The notes under the pieces were generated by a model. The model ran no database searches. It had not been told where the DNA came from and saw nothing but the letters and a program-made list of their open reading frames with translations. The translations under genes and the position numbers were made by a program. This document shows, in pieces, positions 41,663 through 49,991 of a stretch of 64,000 nt of DNA (positions are counted from its first letter, which is position 1; each line of letters opens with the position of its first letter). The stretch is taken from assembly GCA_050309795.1 (NCBI GenBank), contig JBNRMW010000026.1, positions 20,543-84,542 of the forward strand, written 5' to 3'. Origin of the DNA: JBNRMW01 sp050309795. Lineage in GTDB: Bacteria; Bacillota_I; Bacilli_A; Erysipelotrichales; Erysipelotrichaceae.

Positions 41663-42631
41663 CTAGTCACCCCCTAAGATGACTTCAATAATCTGATACA
41701 AAATTCCTGCTATTGGCCAAACAATCCAAGTGATTCCCCAATTATGAGAAGTAAAGGACCAACCCAAGTAAATCAATAAGACAATGAGCCAATAAACAGA
41801 TTCAAGTTTATTCAACGATTTGGATGCTTCTTTTTGTTTAATTGAATATTCACCTTCTTGTAAAAGAACCTTCGGAACATATAAATATCCATAAGCCCGA
41901 ACAAGGTTGAATACCCCAAAAGCAATCATTAAGAACATTAAAATCAACGCAAAGAACACATATCCTTCGTTTTCTTGTTCAAAAAAGCCCCCCATTAAAA
42001 TAACTGGAACAACCGCCAAAATAAACAAAGGAACCGATAAACTAAGCGCCGACTTAAACTTATTACTGTCTTTACGCTTCTTATCCATGACAAACTGACG
42101 GGCATCATAAACGAGTTGTAGTTTTTCTTTTTGTAAATCTTCAAAATTAGACAACTGCGTCGTATAGCGGATGAAGAACATGACGCCAATTGCCACCATC
42201 ACAAACATCCCGACAACCCCAATAATTGCTGCTTGGTCTTCATTAATGGCGATAATACCAAACTGACTTAAGCCCATCATCACAAAGATGCTGGAGACGG
42301 CCATGATACAGAAGAAGGCTCCCATACCGGTCATTGGCCATATTTTCATATTGGCCTCATAAAATTGTTGGACTGTTTCTAAATCAACTCTTAACAGATC
42401 TTCCTTTTCAATGGTTTCAGCATGAATGCCTAAAGCTTCCGAAATTTCTTCCAAATTACCGAATTCAGAAATAACAATACCAATCGCTTCATTTTCTGTT
42501 TTTCCCTCTGCTTTGAGTTCGTAGTATTTGTCTTCCATCATCGCTTGAAGTTCTTCCTTCGCGCGCCGTACTTTATTTGAATTGGGAAGACCGATGAACA
42601 TATTGTCTAAATAGTCTCTAATTGTATCCAT
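41663..42631 (-). CDS. HAAS (DUF1700-like) domain membrane protein
   Basis: This 322-residue protein has an N-terminal ~80-residue cytoplasmic HAAS-type helical domain (DNMFIGLPNSNKVRRAKEELQAMMEDKYYELKAEGKTENEAIG in outline: YxEL then EAIGIVISEFGN) and then about six or seven hydrophobic helices. HAAS domains associate with PadR regulators and sense or regulate membrane-linked processes. The ATG overlaps the PadR stop (TAATG), and the DUF4097 gene follows within 3 bp. Confidence 0.85.
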   Translation of the reverse strand: MDTIRDYLDNMFIGLPNSNKVRRAKEELQAMMEDKYYELKAEGKTENEAIGIVISEFGNLEEISEALGIHAETIEKEDLLRVDLETVQQFYEANMKIWPMTGMGAFFCIMAVSSIFVMMGLSQFGIIAINEDQAAIIGVVGMFVMVAIGVMFFIRYTTQLSNFEDLQKEKLQLVYDARQFVMDKKRKDSNKFKSALSLSVPLFILAVVPVILMGGFFEQENEGYVFFALILMFLMIAFGVFNLVRAYGYLYVPKVLLQEGEYSIKQKEASKSLNKLESVYWLIVLLIYLGWSFTSHNWGITWIVWPIAGILYQIIEVILGGD

Positions 42632-42963
42632 TATTGCTCTCCTCTCACAATGAATTTGTTAACAACCTCTTGGGTAATGTGCCATTCTGCACATTTTTCT
42701 TGATAATAGGTTTCTCCTTTTATTGTTATTCGATAGTAGGTACGTGTTTTACCACTTGTTTCATCTCCTGAAAACGATTCAACATACCCGTTGTTTTCCA
42801 ATCGTTTGAACGCGGAATAAAGGGTTGTTTCTTTGATGACATATTTATCATCTGTGATCTGGCGAATCCGCTTGGATATTTCATATCCGTAATTGGGTGC
42901 TTCACGAATGATAAAGAGAATCATAATATCGTTATATCCGCGTATAATATCACTACTAATCAT
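42631..42963 (-). CDS. PadR-family transcriptional regulator
   Basis: This 110-residue winged-helix repressor of the PadR family shows ILFIIREAPNYGYEISKRI and TLYSAFKRLENNGYVES with the wing SGDETSGKTRTYYRIT. The short form without a long C-terminal dimer helix is PadR subfamily 2-like. It leads the HAAS-DUF4097 operon, and its promoter carries palindromes that are very likely its operators. GAAGGAGTCATTC precedes ATG 42963. Confidence 0.94.
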   Translation of the reverse strand: MISSDIIRGYNDIMILFIIREAPNYGYEISKRIRQITDDKYVIKETTLYSAFKRLENNGYVESFSGDETSGKTRTYYRITIKGETYYQEKCAEWHITQEVVNKFIVRGEQ

Positions 42964-42977
42964 GAATGACTCCTTCC

Positions 42978-43036
42978 TACGACTGTCGTACTATGTCTGT
43001 CGTAGTAAATATATCACGACTACTACGACAGGTCAA
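42978..43036 (-). promoter_or_regulatory. PadR promoter with operator repeats
   Basis: On the minus strand TTGACC (43036-43031), 17-bp spacer and TATATT (43013-43008) form the promoter. CTGTCGTAGTA (42997-43007) and TACTACGACAG (43021-43031) are a perfect 11-bp inverted repeat covering it, and TACGAC-T-GTCGTA (42978-42990) is a second palindrome downstream. Confidence 0.85.
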
Positions 43037-43098
43037 GTACTTTAATAAAAAAAGAAAGAAAAAATTAATTCAAAATAATTGAGAGAAAACACTCAAGT

Positions 43099-44091
43099 TT
43101 AATCAAGCTCCTTAACCATTAAAACAACTTTACCAGCACTTTCGCCCTTTTCTAACAAAGCTTGGGCTTGTTTAGCCTTGGTAATGGGAAAACGAGCAAA
43201 AATAGTTGGTAATACTTCTCCACTTTCGATCTTTGGCCAAACGTTTTGAACCAACTGCTTCAAGATTTCGGCTTTTAGTTGAATGGATTTACTACGTAAG
43301 GTGTTTCCCATAAGGCGAATATTCTTACGCAATAAAGTGTTTAGATTTATTTCTGTAGTTTCGCCTGCAAGCGTTCCAATAATTAACCACCGACAACCAT
43401 AAGCAACATGGTTCATACTTTCGCCAACCTCATGACTTCCTAAGCAATCAATGACGAGGTCCACCGGCCGTCCTTGGTCCGCTTCTTTTCGTATAAATTC
43501 TACGACGTCTTCTTGTGACGTATCAATTAGTCGGTCAAAGGGTAAGTGCGCAATCGCTTGAGCTTTAGCTTGTGAGCGGACAGTAGTCGTAACTTTTAAA
43601 CCAAAAGCTTTTGCTAGGGGAATAAGCACACTCGCCAAACCACTATTACCTGCTGGTATGAGGAGATGTTCTCCCTTTTTGGCTTTCCCTTCAACAAACA
43701 CATTTAAATACGCGGTCGCAAAGGCTTCCGGAAGAGCGGCTGCGTCAACCATGGATAGACCCTTTGGAATAGGCATGACAAGCCGATGATCGACCGCCAC
43801 ATATTGGGCATAACCGCCACCACCCAAAAGGGCACACACTTGATCACCTACGTTCCAGGAACTTTCTGCTGCCGCTTGAGGCGACAATTTTTTGATTACA
43901 CCTGAAACTTCTAACCCCATCCATTCGGGACTTCCCGCAGGTGGTGGAAAGATACCCGCCTTTTGTAGTAAGTCGGCTCGATTAATTGCCGTTGCATATA
44001 TTTCAATGAGGACTTCACCATCCTTCATTTGAGGATCTTCGACTTCTTGCCAAATTAATGATTTATCGTCCTTCACAACGATTGCTTTCAT
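43099..44091 (-). CDS. NADPH:quinone oxidoreductase, PIG3-type
   Basis: This 330-residue zinc-free medium-chain dehydrogenase shows AINRADLLQKAGIFPPP, a signature of the PIG3/TP53I3 group. GLEVSGVI, the LPEAFATAYLNVF segment and the nucleotide-binding region LLIPAGNSGLASVLIPLAKAFG in outline (GNSGLAS in place of GGASGVG) follow. It reduces quinones or enones using NADPH; the physiological partner is not known. It is a single gene with AAAGGAGG-type ribosome site before ATG 44091. Confidence 0.92.
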   Translation of the reverse strand: MKAIVVKDDKSLIWQEVEDPQMKDGEVLIEIYATAINRADLLQKAGIFPPPAGSPEWMGLEVSGVIKKLSPQAAAESSWNVGDQVCALLGGGGYAQYVAVDHRLVMPIPKGLSMVDAAALPEAFATAYLNVFVEGKAKKGEHLLIPAGNSGLASVLIPLAKAFGLKVTTTVRSQAKAQAIAHLPFDRLIDTSQEDVVEFIRKEADQGRPVDLVIDCLGSHEVGESMNHVAYGCRWLIIGTLAGETTEINLNTLLRKNIRLMGNTLRSKSIQLKAEILKQLVQNVWPKIESGEVLPTIFARFPITKAKQAQALLEKGESAGKVVLMVKELD

Positions 44092-44175
44092 TTGAATACC
44101 TCCTTTATATTCATCCCTGCCTACTTAAATCATAGCAATTTGGGCTTTTATTGAATAAGAATATGCAATGCAAAC

Positions 44176-44227
44176 TTGAACAATCTAAGAAGCACGATAT
44201 AATAGAAATGTAAGGTAAACTTTACAT
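44176..44227 (+). promoter_or_regulatory. Promoter with start-site palindrome for the Xre pair
   Basis: TTGAAC (44176-44181), 16-bp spacer and TATAAT (44198-44203) form the promoter. ATGTAA (44208-44213) and TTACAT (44222-44227) are an inverted repeat at the start site, probably the Xre operator. Confidence 0.7.
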
Positions 44228-44240
44228 TAAGGAGGAGACT

Positions 44241-44450
44241 ATGAAAAAAGCTGATGAAATGGAAATGACCCTAAACTTCTCGGCGATGAGATTATCTTGG
44301 GCTTTCGCTAATCTTTATTTAATTGTTTGGGTATTGTTTGAATTGATAAAGTCCGGTACCCTGGTTTTTCTTCCGTTCCTGTTGATTTTAATGAAAAGTC
44401 TTATTTTCTTTGGCTACAAACTCTATTTATCCAAAAAGATGATTCGTTAG
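44241..44450 (+). CDS. Small two-helix membrane protein paired with Xre regulator
   Basis: This 69-residue protein has a short acidic N-terminus, two membrane helices (about 17-37 and 41-61) and a basic tail YLSKKMIR. AAGGAGGAGACT gives it a strong ribosome site. It is followed 3 bp later by an Xre-type regulator. Gram-positive genomes often have this pair of small membrane protein plus YozG-like Xre repressor; the function is not established. Confidence 0.75.
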   Translation: MKKADEMEMTLNFSAMRLSWAFANLYLIVWVLFELIKSGTLVFLPFLLILMKSLIFFGYKLYLSKKMIR

Positions 44451-44453
44451 TTC

Positions 44454-44663
44454 ATGAAAAACAATCTGAAAGAACGGAGAAAAGAAAAAGGCTGGCGTCA
44501 AGAAGACCTAGCAAACCTTTTATCAGTAACCCGGCAAACGATTATTGCGATAGAAAACGGAAATTACAACCCATCCCTAAAACTAGCCCTGAAAATAGCC
44601 AAAGTGTTTGACACCACGGTTGAGTCTATTTTTGAGTTAGAAAAAGAGTTCAACCTTCCATAA
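44454..44663 (+). CDS. Xre/Cro-type transcriptional regulator
   Basis: This 69-residue single HTH_3 domain shows the WRQEDLANLLSVTRQTIIAIENG core with recognition helix VTRQTIIAIE, like YozG and similar small repressors. No good ribosome site precedes the ATG; translation is probably coupled to the membrane protein ending 3 bp upstream. It likely binds the start-site palindrome of its own operon. Confidence 0.92.
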   Translation: MKNNLKERRKEKGWRQEDLANLLSVTRQTIIAIENGNYNPSLKLALKIAKVFDTTVESIFELEKEFNLP

Positions 44664-44681
44664 GGAAATGGCTGAACTCTT
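44643..44681 (-). terminator. Terminator of the GH1 operon, inside the Xre 3' end
   Basis: AAGAGTTCA (44644-44652) pairs with TGAACTCTT (44673-44681), with a T-run on the minus strand. The left arm lies in the last codons of the convergent Xre gene. Confidence 0.75.
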
Positions 44682-44688
44682 CTGTTTA

Positions 44689-46170
44689 TTAGAGATTTTC
44701 TCCATTCGATTTAATTAAATCTTTGTACCAATAGAAACTATCCTTACGGTAGCGCTTTAAACTACCCTTACCTTCATCGTCTCGATCAACATAAATAAAG
44801 CCGTAGCGTTTACGCATTTCACCAGTTCCAGCAGAGATTAAATCGATACATCCCCACATGGTATAACCCATTAAATCGACCCCATCATATTCAACAGCAT
44901 CCCTTAAGGCTTTGAGGTTTTGTTGTAAATAGTCGATTCGATAATCGTCATGAATCTTAAAACCTTCGGTTAATTCATCTGCCCAACCGATACCATTCTC
45001 AACCACAAATAACGGTTTATGATAGCGGTCGTAGAGTTCATTACTCGCAATACGTAAAGCAACTGGATCGGTTGCCCAGCCCCAAGCATTGGTTGCCAGG
45101 TATGGGTTTTTTACACCATGGATTTGGTTGATCGACGTTTGTTCTCCGTCTTGAGCCGTCACCGTTGACGATCCATAACAAGAGAAACTCAAGAAGTCAC
45201 AAGTGTAGTTTTTAATCAAATCAAAATCAACCGGTTCTGTTTCTAAAACCACACCTTCTCGTTCGTATTGTTTCCAACGATAGGCTGGATATTCTCCGCC
45301 CATTTGAACATCGGAATAGAACAGGGATTTCTGATTCCGCATTAAGCGTAAAACTTGGTCTTCTGGAGCCGCAGTATATGTATAAATCGGTTGATACAGT
45401 AACATCATGCCTACTTTGATTTCTTCGTCAATCATTCGCGCTAATTGGACCGTTTTTGCTGATGCTACAAATTGATTATGGGCCGCTTGTGCTTTAGCTT
45501 GTGGTGAGAAATCCAGTAACCCGGCTGGAATGAGCGGATTAAACTCAATCATATTAATTTCATTAAATGTCAACCAGTATTTAACTTTACCTTGATAGCG
45601 TTTCATAACCGTTCCCGCATACCGAGTAAAATATTCAATTAACCGACGATCTTTCCAACCGCCGTACTCATTGACCAAATGTAACGGAATTTCAAAATGG
45701 GATAAAGTCACTAATGGCTCGATCTGATGTTTCACAAGCTCATCAAAAATCCGATCATAAAAGGCTAAACCTTCTTCATTCGGTTCTTCTTCGTCTCCTT
45801 TAGGGAAGATACGCGACCAATGAATACTCATTCTGAAGGTTTTAAACCCCATTTCTGCCATTAAGGCAATATCTTCTTGGTAGTGTGTGAAAAACCCAGT
45901 AGCCGTGTGGCTTGGATAATAGGCACCATCAATAACATCCAGTTTCGCCCCTTCTGGTAACTCAATACCGTTGGCTTCTGCTCGGACAAGTTGAGTATAG
46001 CCAGTTTCTTGAGTTGTTGGATTTTTCCAGGTCAATTGTCTTGGTTGGGTATGGGAACCATTGGTAACAACATCCGAAATCGCTAAGCCTTTACCCAATT
46101 GATCATAACCACCTTCAAATTGGTTGGCAGCGGTGGCCCCTCCCCATAGAAAATTTTTCTTAAAACTCAT
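44689..46170 (-). CDS. 6-phospho-beta-glucosidase, GH1 (distal copy)
   Basis: This 493-residue family GH1 enzyme hydrolyses phosphorylated beta-glucosides brought in by the PTS. Acid/base Glu lies in LTFNEINM and the nucleophile Glu in VVENGIGWADE. The DLISAGTGEMRKRYGFIYVD tail in outline (KRYGFIYVD) has the lysine/tyrosine phosphate site typical of 6-phospho-glycosidases. Compared with the 46194 copy it has a ~20-residue insert near the N-terminus (about 40-62). It is last in the PTS operon. Confidence 0.94.
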   Translation of the reverse strand: MSFKKNFLWGGATAANQFEGGYDQLGKGLAISDVVTNGSHTQPRQLTWKNPTTQETGYTQLVRAEANGIELPEGAKLDVIDGAYYPSHTATGFFTHYQEDIALMAEMGFKTFRMSIHWSRIFPKGDEEEPNEEGLAFYDRIFDELVKHQIEPLVTLSHFEIPLHLVNEYGGWKDRRLIEYFTRYAGTVMKRYQGKVKYWLTFNEINMIEFNPLIPAGLLDFSPQAKAQAAHNQFVASAKTVQLARMIDEEIKVGMMLLYQPIYTYTAAPEDQVLRLMRNQKSLFYSDVQMGGEYPAYRWKQYEREGVVLETEPVDFDLIKNYTCDFLSFSCYGSSTVTAQDGEQTSINQIHGVKNPYLATNAWGWATDPVALRIASNELYDRYHKPLFVVENGIGWADELTEGFKIHDDYRIDYLQQNLKALRDAVEYDGVDLMGYTMWGCIDLISAGTGEMRKRYGFIYVDRDDEGKGSLKRYRKDSFYWYKDLIKSNGENL

Positions 46171-46193
46171 GATTATTCTCCTTTTTCTTTACT

Positions 46194-47612
46194 TTACAAC
46201 ACTTCGCCATTGCTATCAATCACATTTTTGTACCAGTTAAAGGACTTTTTCTTATAACGACGATTGGTACCATTGCCCTGATTATCTCTATCTACATAAA
46301 TAAAGCCGTAGCGTTTCACCATTTCACCCGTACTTGCGGAAACCAAGTCAATGCATCCCCAAGACGTGTAGCCTAATAAATCCACCCCTTCTTCAACCGC
46401 TTTTTTCATCGCTTCGATGTGCAAACGCATGTAGTCGATACGGTACTGATCGTCAACATAACCATCGATTAATTCATCATGTGCCCCTAAACCATTCTCA
46501 ACGATGAATAATGGTTTTTGATAGCGATCATAAATTTGATTCATCGTAATTCTCAGACCAACTGGATCAATTGCCCAACCCCACTCGCTTGTTTCTAAAT
46601 ATGGGTTTTTCGGACTAGCAAAGACATTGCCTTGACCAATCGTCGCTAAAACTTCTGGATCCGTGCTCGCGGTTCTTGACGAATAGTAGGAAAAAGAGAT
46701 GAAATCGACCGTATAGTATTTTAACAATTCTAAATCGCCTTTTTCTATTTCTAGTTCAACCTGTGCTTCTTTAAAAAGACGTTTCGTATACGATGGGTAG
46801 TACCCGCGAGATTGAACATCCACAAAGAAATATTGCTTTTGATTTTCATGCAAAGCCTTGAGAACATCTTCGGGGTGGGAAGTGTAAGGGTAAATTTCTC
46901 CTGCCGCCAACATACAGCCAATCATCATATCCGGGTTCACTTCTCGAGCAATTTTTGTCGCTAAGGACGAAGCCACCAATTGATGGTGTGCTGCTTGGTA
47001 GCGGACTTGTTCAATATTTTCATTTTCTTTAAAAATGAGACCACCACCAAAGGACGAAAGATGCATCAACATATTAATCTCGTTATGGGTCAACCAGTAC
47101 TTTACTTGATCTTTGTATCGCGTCAAAACAACCCGTGCATATTTTTCATAAAAACCAACAAGTTTTCGATTTCGCCATCCACCATATTTTTTGACTAAGC
47201 CAAGAGGTGTGTCAAAATGATTAATCGTCACCAAAGGTTCGATATTATACTTCTTCAGCTCAGCGAAGAGACTATCGTAAAATTGTAATCCTTTTTCATT
47301 TGGTTCTTCTTCATCTCCTTGGGGAAAAATACGTGGCCAAGAGATTGAAGTCCTGAAAACCTTAAATCCCATTTCTGCCATCAAAGCAATATCTTCTTTA
47401 TAGGTATGATAAAAATCAATGGACTGATGTGATGGATAAAAATCATATGTATGATCCAGTCCTTTTTGTAAATCTAGTAACACTTCCCAGCGTTGGGGTG
47501 CCACGGGCATGACATCAACAATTGATAAGCCTTTTCCATCCTCTTGGTAGGCTCCTTCACACTGGTTCGCTGCTACTGCTCCTCCCCATAAAAAATCTTT
47601 TCTAAACGTCAT
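46194..47612 (-). CDS. 6-phospho-beta-glucosidase, GH1 (proximal copy)
   Basis: This 472-residue GH1 enzyme is paralogous to the next gene. ATG 47612 is preferred over an in-frame ATG 15 bp upstream because AAAGGAG lies properly before it. Acid/base Glu is in LTHNEINM and the nucleophile in IVENGLGAHDE; a KRYGFIYVD tail supports a 6-phospho substrate. Two non-identical GH1 enzymes in one operon suggest split specificity, for example for cellobiose-6-P and an aryl- or gentiobiose-6-P. Confidence 0.94.
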   Translation of the reverse strand: MTFRKDFLWGGAVAANQCEGAYQEDGKGLSIVDVMPVAPQRWEVLLDLQKGLDHTYDFYPSHQSIDFYHTYKEDIALMAEMGFKVFRTSISWPRIFPQGDEEEPNEKGLQFYDSLFAELKKYNIEPLVTINHFDTPLGLVKKYGGWRNRKLVGFYEKYARVVLTRYKDQVKYWLTHNEINMLMHLSSFGGGLIFKENENIEQVRYQAAHHQLVASSLATKIAREVNPDMMIGCMLAAGEIYPYTSHPEDVLKALHENQKQYFFVDVQSRGYYPSYTKRLFKEAQVELEIEKGDLELLKYYTVDFISFSYYSSRTASTDPEVLATIGQGNVFASPKNPYLETSEWGWAIDPVGLRITMNQIYDRYQKPLFIVENGLGAHDELIDGYVDDQYRIDYMRLHIEAMKKAVEEGVDLLGYTSWGCIDLVSASTGEMVKRYGFIYVDRDNQGNGTNRRYKKKSFNWYKNVIDSNGEVL

Positions 47613-47659
47613 CTTGACTCCTTTCAAAAAATGCGTAGGTTTCCCTACGCATTGAATCC

Positions 47660-48967
47660 TTATTCGGCAACAACTTCTGCCTGTTCTTGTTCGTATGCTT
47701 GTTTATCTAAGGTTCTAAAGAATGGCCAATAAATTAGCGCATCCAATACCACTAACAACACTTGGACAACCACGATAATAATGGTTCCCGATAACAGGGC
47801 AGTCATAATTACCGGTGTCCCTAAGGATAATGGGAAACCATTCAATTTATGAATAATACCCGTCGACATCAGTAAATAGGGAATTACCGCATTCGCAAGC
47901 GGCGCTAAAATGAACGGAACCGCTAAGATTGGGTTTAAAACCACCGGCATCCCAAAGATAATCGGCTCGTTGATTCCAAACAAGGAACCCGGTAGAGCTA
48001 AACGACCCAGCGTTTTATATCGTTGTGATTTAGCACGAAGCATCAAAAAATTTAAACCAAGGGTTGCTCCTGAACCCCCAAGTAGGACAAAAGTGGAAAA
48101 GAAGGCAGTATTTACAATATTAGGTAAGTTTTCAAAACTACCCCCAGCAGCATTAAATACTTCAAGGTTTTCAGCACCCAAAGCAAACCAAACCGTTAAA
48201 TAAATTGGTAAAATAACCATCATGCCATGAATTCCAAACATCCAAAGCACGTGAACCACCAACGTCATAATAATTAAGGAATATAAGTTACCACCAAGAT
48301 TTTGTAAAGGTGCCTGAACTAAACTATAAACAAAAGCGTGTGCACTACCGTAAGAAGTCATTCTAAAGATCGCCGCAATAACCACAAAGAAAACAACGAC
48401 CAAAGTAGAAGGAATCAAAGCTGAGAACGATTTTGAAACCGTTGGTGGAACACCAGCAGGCATCTTAATCATCCAACCACGATCAACAACCCATGCGTAA
48501 AGTTGTGCTGAAATTAGACCAACAAAGATCGCGACAAACAATCCTTGAGCCCCAAGATACTGGGTAGGAATCGCTCCACCACCAGCGGTAACCACTCCAT
48601 CGGCACCAACACTCGCGACATTGCCCAGTGGTGTAAGAATAAAGAACGAAATTAGCGCAGCTAATCCACCGGCTCCGCCTTCTTTATCCAGATTAACCGA
48701 AAGTCGATAGGCAATAAAGAACACTGCATAAATAGAAAGTAAGTCTAAGGTGACGGTACTTGGTAATGCTAAAATTGGTTTTAACCCCGTACTCGTAATG
48801 AAGTTTTGATACGGTTCAATTGCCATACCTGATAATAGAGACGAGAACGCTCCAATAATCATAACGGGTAAAATCGCATTCAAACCTTCTGTAACTGATT
48901 TTAAATACTTGTTTTCTTGAACTTTAGCTGCTAGAGCTTGTAGTTTTTCTTGAAATCCTGAATCCAT
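47660..48967 (-). CDS. celB: PTS EIIC, lactose/cellobiose family
   Basis: This 435-residue permease has about ten membrane helices and carries the sugar across the membrane. The cytoplasmic loop FGINEPIIFGMPVVLNPILAVPF in outline (INEPIIFG) is the lactose/cellobiose-family signature. The PAGVPPTVSKSF segment is also typical. AGAGAGGAATTTTT lies upstream of ATG 48967. It lies between the two GH1 genes and two EIIB genes in the operon. The gene symbol is by family only; the exact beta-glucoside is not shown. Confidence 0.93.
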   Translation of the reverse strand: MDSGFQEKLQALAAKVQENKYLKSVTEGLNAILPVMIIGAFSSLLSGMAIEPYQNFITSTGLKPILALPSTVTLDLLSIYAVFFIAYRLSVNLDKEGGAGGLAALISFFILTPLGNVASVGADGVVTAGGGAIPTQYLGAQGLFVAIFVGLISAQLYAWVVDRGWMIKMPAGVPPTVSKSFSALIPSTLVVVFFVVIAAIFRMTSYGSAHAFVYSLVQAPLQNLGGNLYSLIIMTLVVHVLWMFGIHGMMVILPIYLTVWFALGAENLEVFNAAGGSFENLPNIVNTAFFSTFVLLGGSGATLGLNFLMLRAKSQRYKTLGRLALPGSLFGINEPIIFGMPVVLNPILAVPFILAPLANAVIPYLLMSTGIIHKLNGFPLSLGTPVIMTALLSGTIIIVVVQVLLVVLDALIYWPFFRTLDKQAYEQEQAEVVAE

Positions 48968-48985
48968 TAAAAATTCCTCTCTCTT

Positions 48986-49288
48986 TTATTTTTTTGCTTT
49001 TTCAATCGCAAATTCTAATACTTTTTTTCCATCCATCATGCCGTAATCAATGCTCGGAATAACTTCTACAACGACTGCTGGATATTTGGTTTCCATTTCC
49101 TTCTTTCGAAAGCCAACTTGTGGGCCTAAGAGTAAAACATTCGCATCTTCGACCAATTCTTTGTTTGCGCTAATAGCAACTGCGCTAATATCAAACGCTT
49201 GGTCAAGTGTTTTTGCATGATCTTGCATGCGTTGGACTAATAAACTCGTGGAAAATCCCCCTCCACACATTAAGACAATTTTCATCAT
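48986..49288 (-). CDS. PTS EIIB, lactose/cellobiose family (second copy)
   Basis: This 100-residue phosphocarrier has the phospho-cysteine in VLMCGGGFSTS (Cys8). It is about two-thirds identical to the neighbouring EIIB (shared LLLGPQVGF and VIPSIDYGMMDGKKVL). Its start overlaps the preceding stop (TAATG), with an in-frame ATG one codon on as the alternative. Both copies keep the catalytic Cys and should be active. Confidence 0.93.
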   Translation of the reverse strand: MMKIVLMCGGGFSTSLLVQRMQDHAKTLDQAFDISAVAISANKELVEDANVLLLGPQVGFRKKEMETKYPAVVVEVIPSIDYGMMDGKKVLEFAIEKAKK

Positions 49289-49584
49289 TATTTCGCCTTA
49301 TCTATTGCAAATTGCAACACTTTCTTGCCGTCCATCATGCCGTAATCAATGCTGGGAATTACTTCCACTTTGACTGGGGCATAGGTTTGTTCGAGTTCTC
49401 GCTTTTTAAAGCCAACTTGAGGTCCTAATAGTAAAATATCGGCATCCTCAACTTGACTTTTTGGTGCACTAACCGACACCGCAATGATGTCAAAGTCTCC
49501 GTCCACTGTTTTTGCGGTTTCTTGCATCCGTTGGACCAAGAGACTGGTGGACATTCCCTGACCACACATTAAGACAATTTTCAC
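49288..49584 (-). CDS. PTS EIIB, lactose/cellobiose family (first copy)
   Basis: This 98-residue phosphocarrier has the catalytic Cys7 in VLMCGQGMSTS. It is a tandem duplicate of the next gene. A GAAAGGAGCGG ribosome site precedes ATG 49584. Two EIIBs served by one EIIA and one EIIC is unusual; it could give alternative phosphate routes or a regulatory output toward the PRD protein. Confidence 0.94.
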   Translation of the reverse strand: MKIVLMCGQGMSTSLLVQRMQETAKTVDGDFDIIAVSVSAPKSQVEDADILLLGPQVGFKKRELEQTYAPVKVEVIPSIDYGMMDGKKVLQFAIDKAK

Positions 49585-49602
49585 TGTACCGCTCCTTTCT
49601 TT

Positions 49603-49905
49603 TTACTTACTTTGGTGTAAACCAATGATTTCTTGAGCTAAATCCCGTACGGTCATGGCGTTCATTAAATGGTCTTGTGCATGGACCATTAACAAGCTTA
49701 CTTCTACCGGTTCACCACGAACTTCTGCTTGTATTAAATCGGTTTGAATTTGATGCGCTAAATTCAGTTCGTTGGAAGCTTCTTCTAACAGCTTGTTGGC
49801 TGCATCGAAATTTCTTTCGCGTGCTTCTTGTAATGCCTGCATCGCATAGCTACGCGCATTTCCTCCGTGCATAATAATGCCCATGATGACGTTTTCGTTG
49901 TTCAT
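49603..49905 (-). CDS. PTS EIIA, lactose/cellobiose family
   Basis: This 100-residue helical EIIA forms trimers and carries phosphate from HPr to EIIB. The phospho-histidine is His75 in LLMVHAQDHLM, and the early MGIIMHGGNARSYA region is the family signature. It is the first gene of the operon EIIA, EIIB, EIIB, EIIC, GH1, GH1. GAAGGAGTAAATTA precedes ATG 49905. Confidence 0.95.
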   Translation of the reverse strand: MNNENVIMGIIMHGGNARSYAMQALQEARERNFDAANKLLEEASNELNLAHQIQTDLIQAEVRGEPVEVSLLMVHAQDHLMNAMTVRDLAQEIIGLHQSK

Positions 49906-49945
49906 ATTAATTTACTCCTTCATACTTGTATCTTAGGTTATCTAT

Positions 49946-49987
49946 TGTCAAAACTAAATCCATATTTTTTCCTACTCTTTGGAAAAA
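49946..49987 (-). promoter_or_regulatory. PTS operon promoter -35 and PRD operator
   Basis: On the minus strand TTGACA (49951-49946) lies 15 bp after a 21-bp element at 49987-49967, TTTTTCCAAA-N5-GGAAAA. No good -10 follows the -35 at standard spacing, in keeping with activator dependence. The same element occurs at 51982-52002. Confidence 0.7.
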
Positions 49988-49991
49988 AGCG

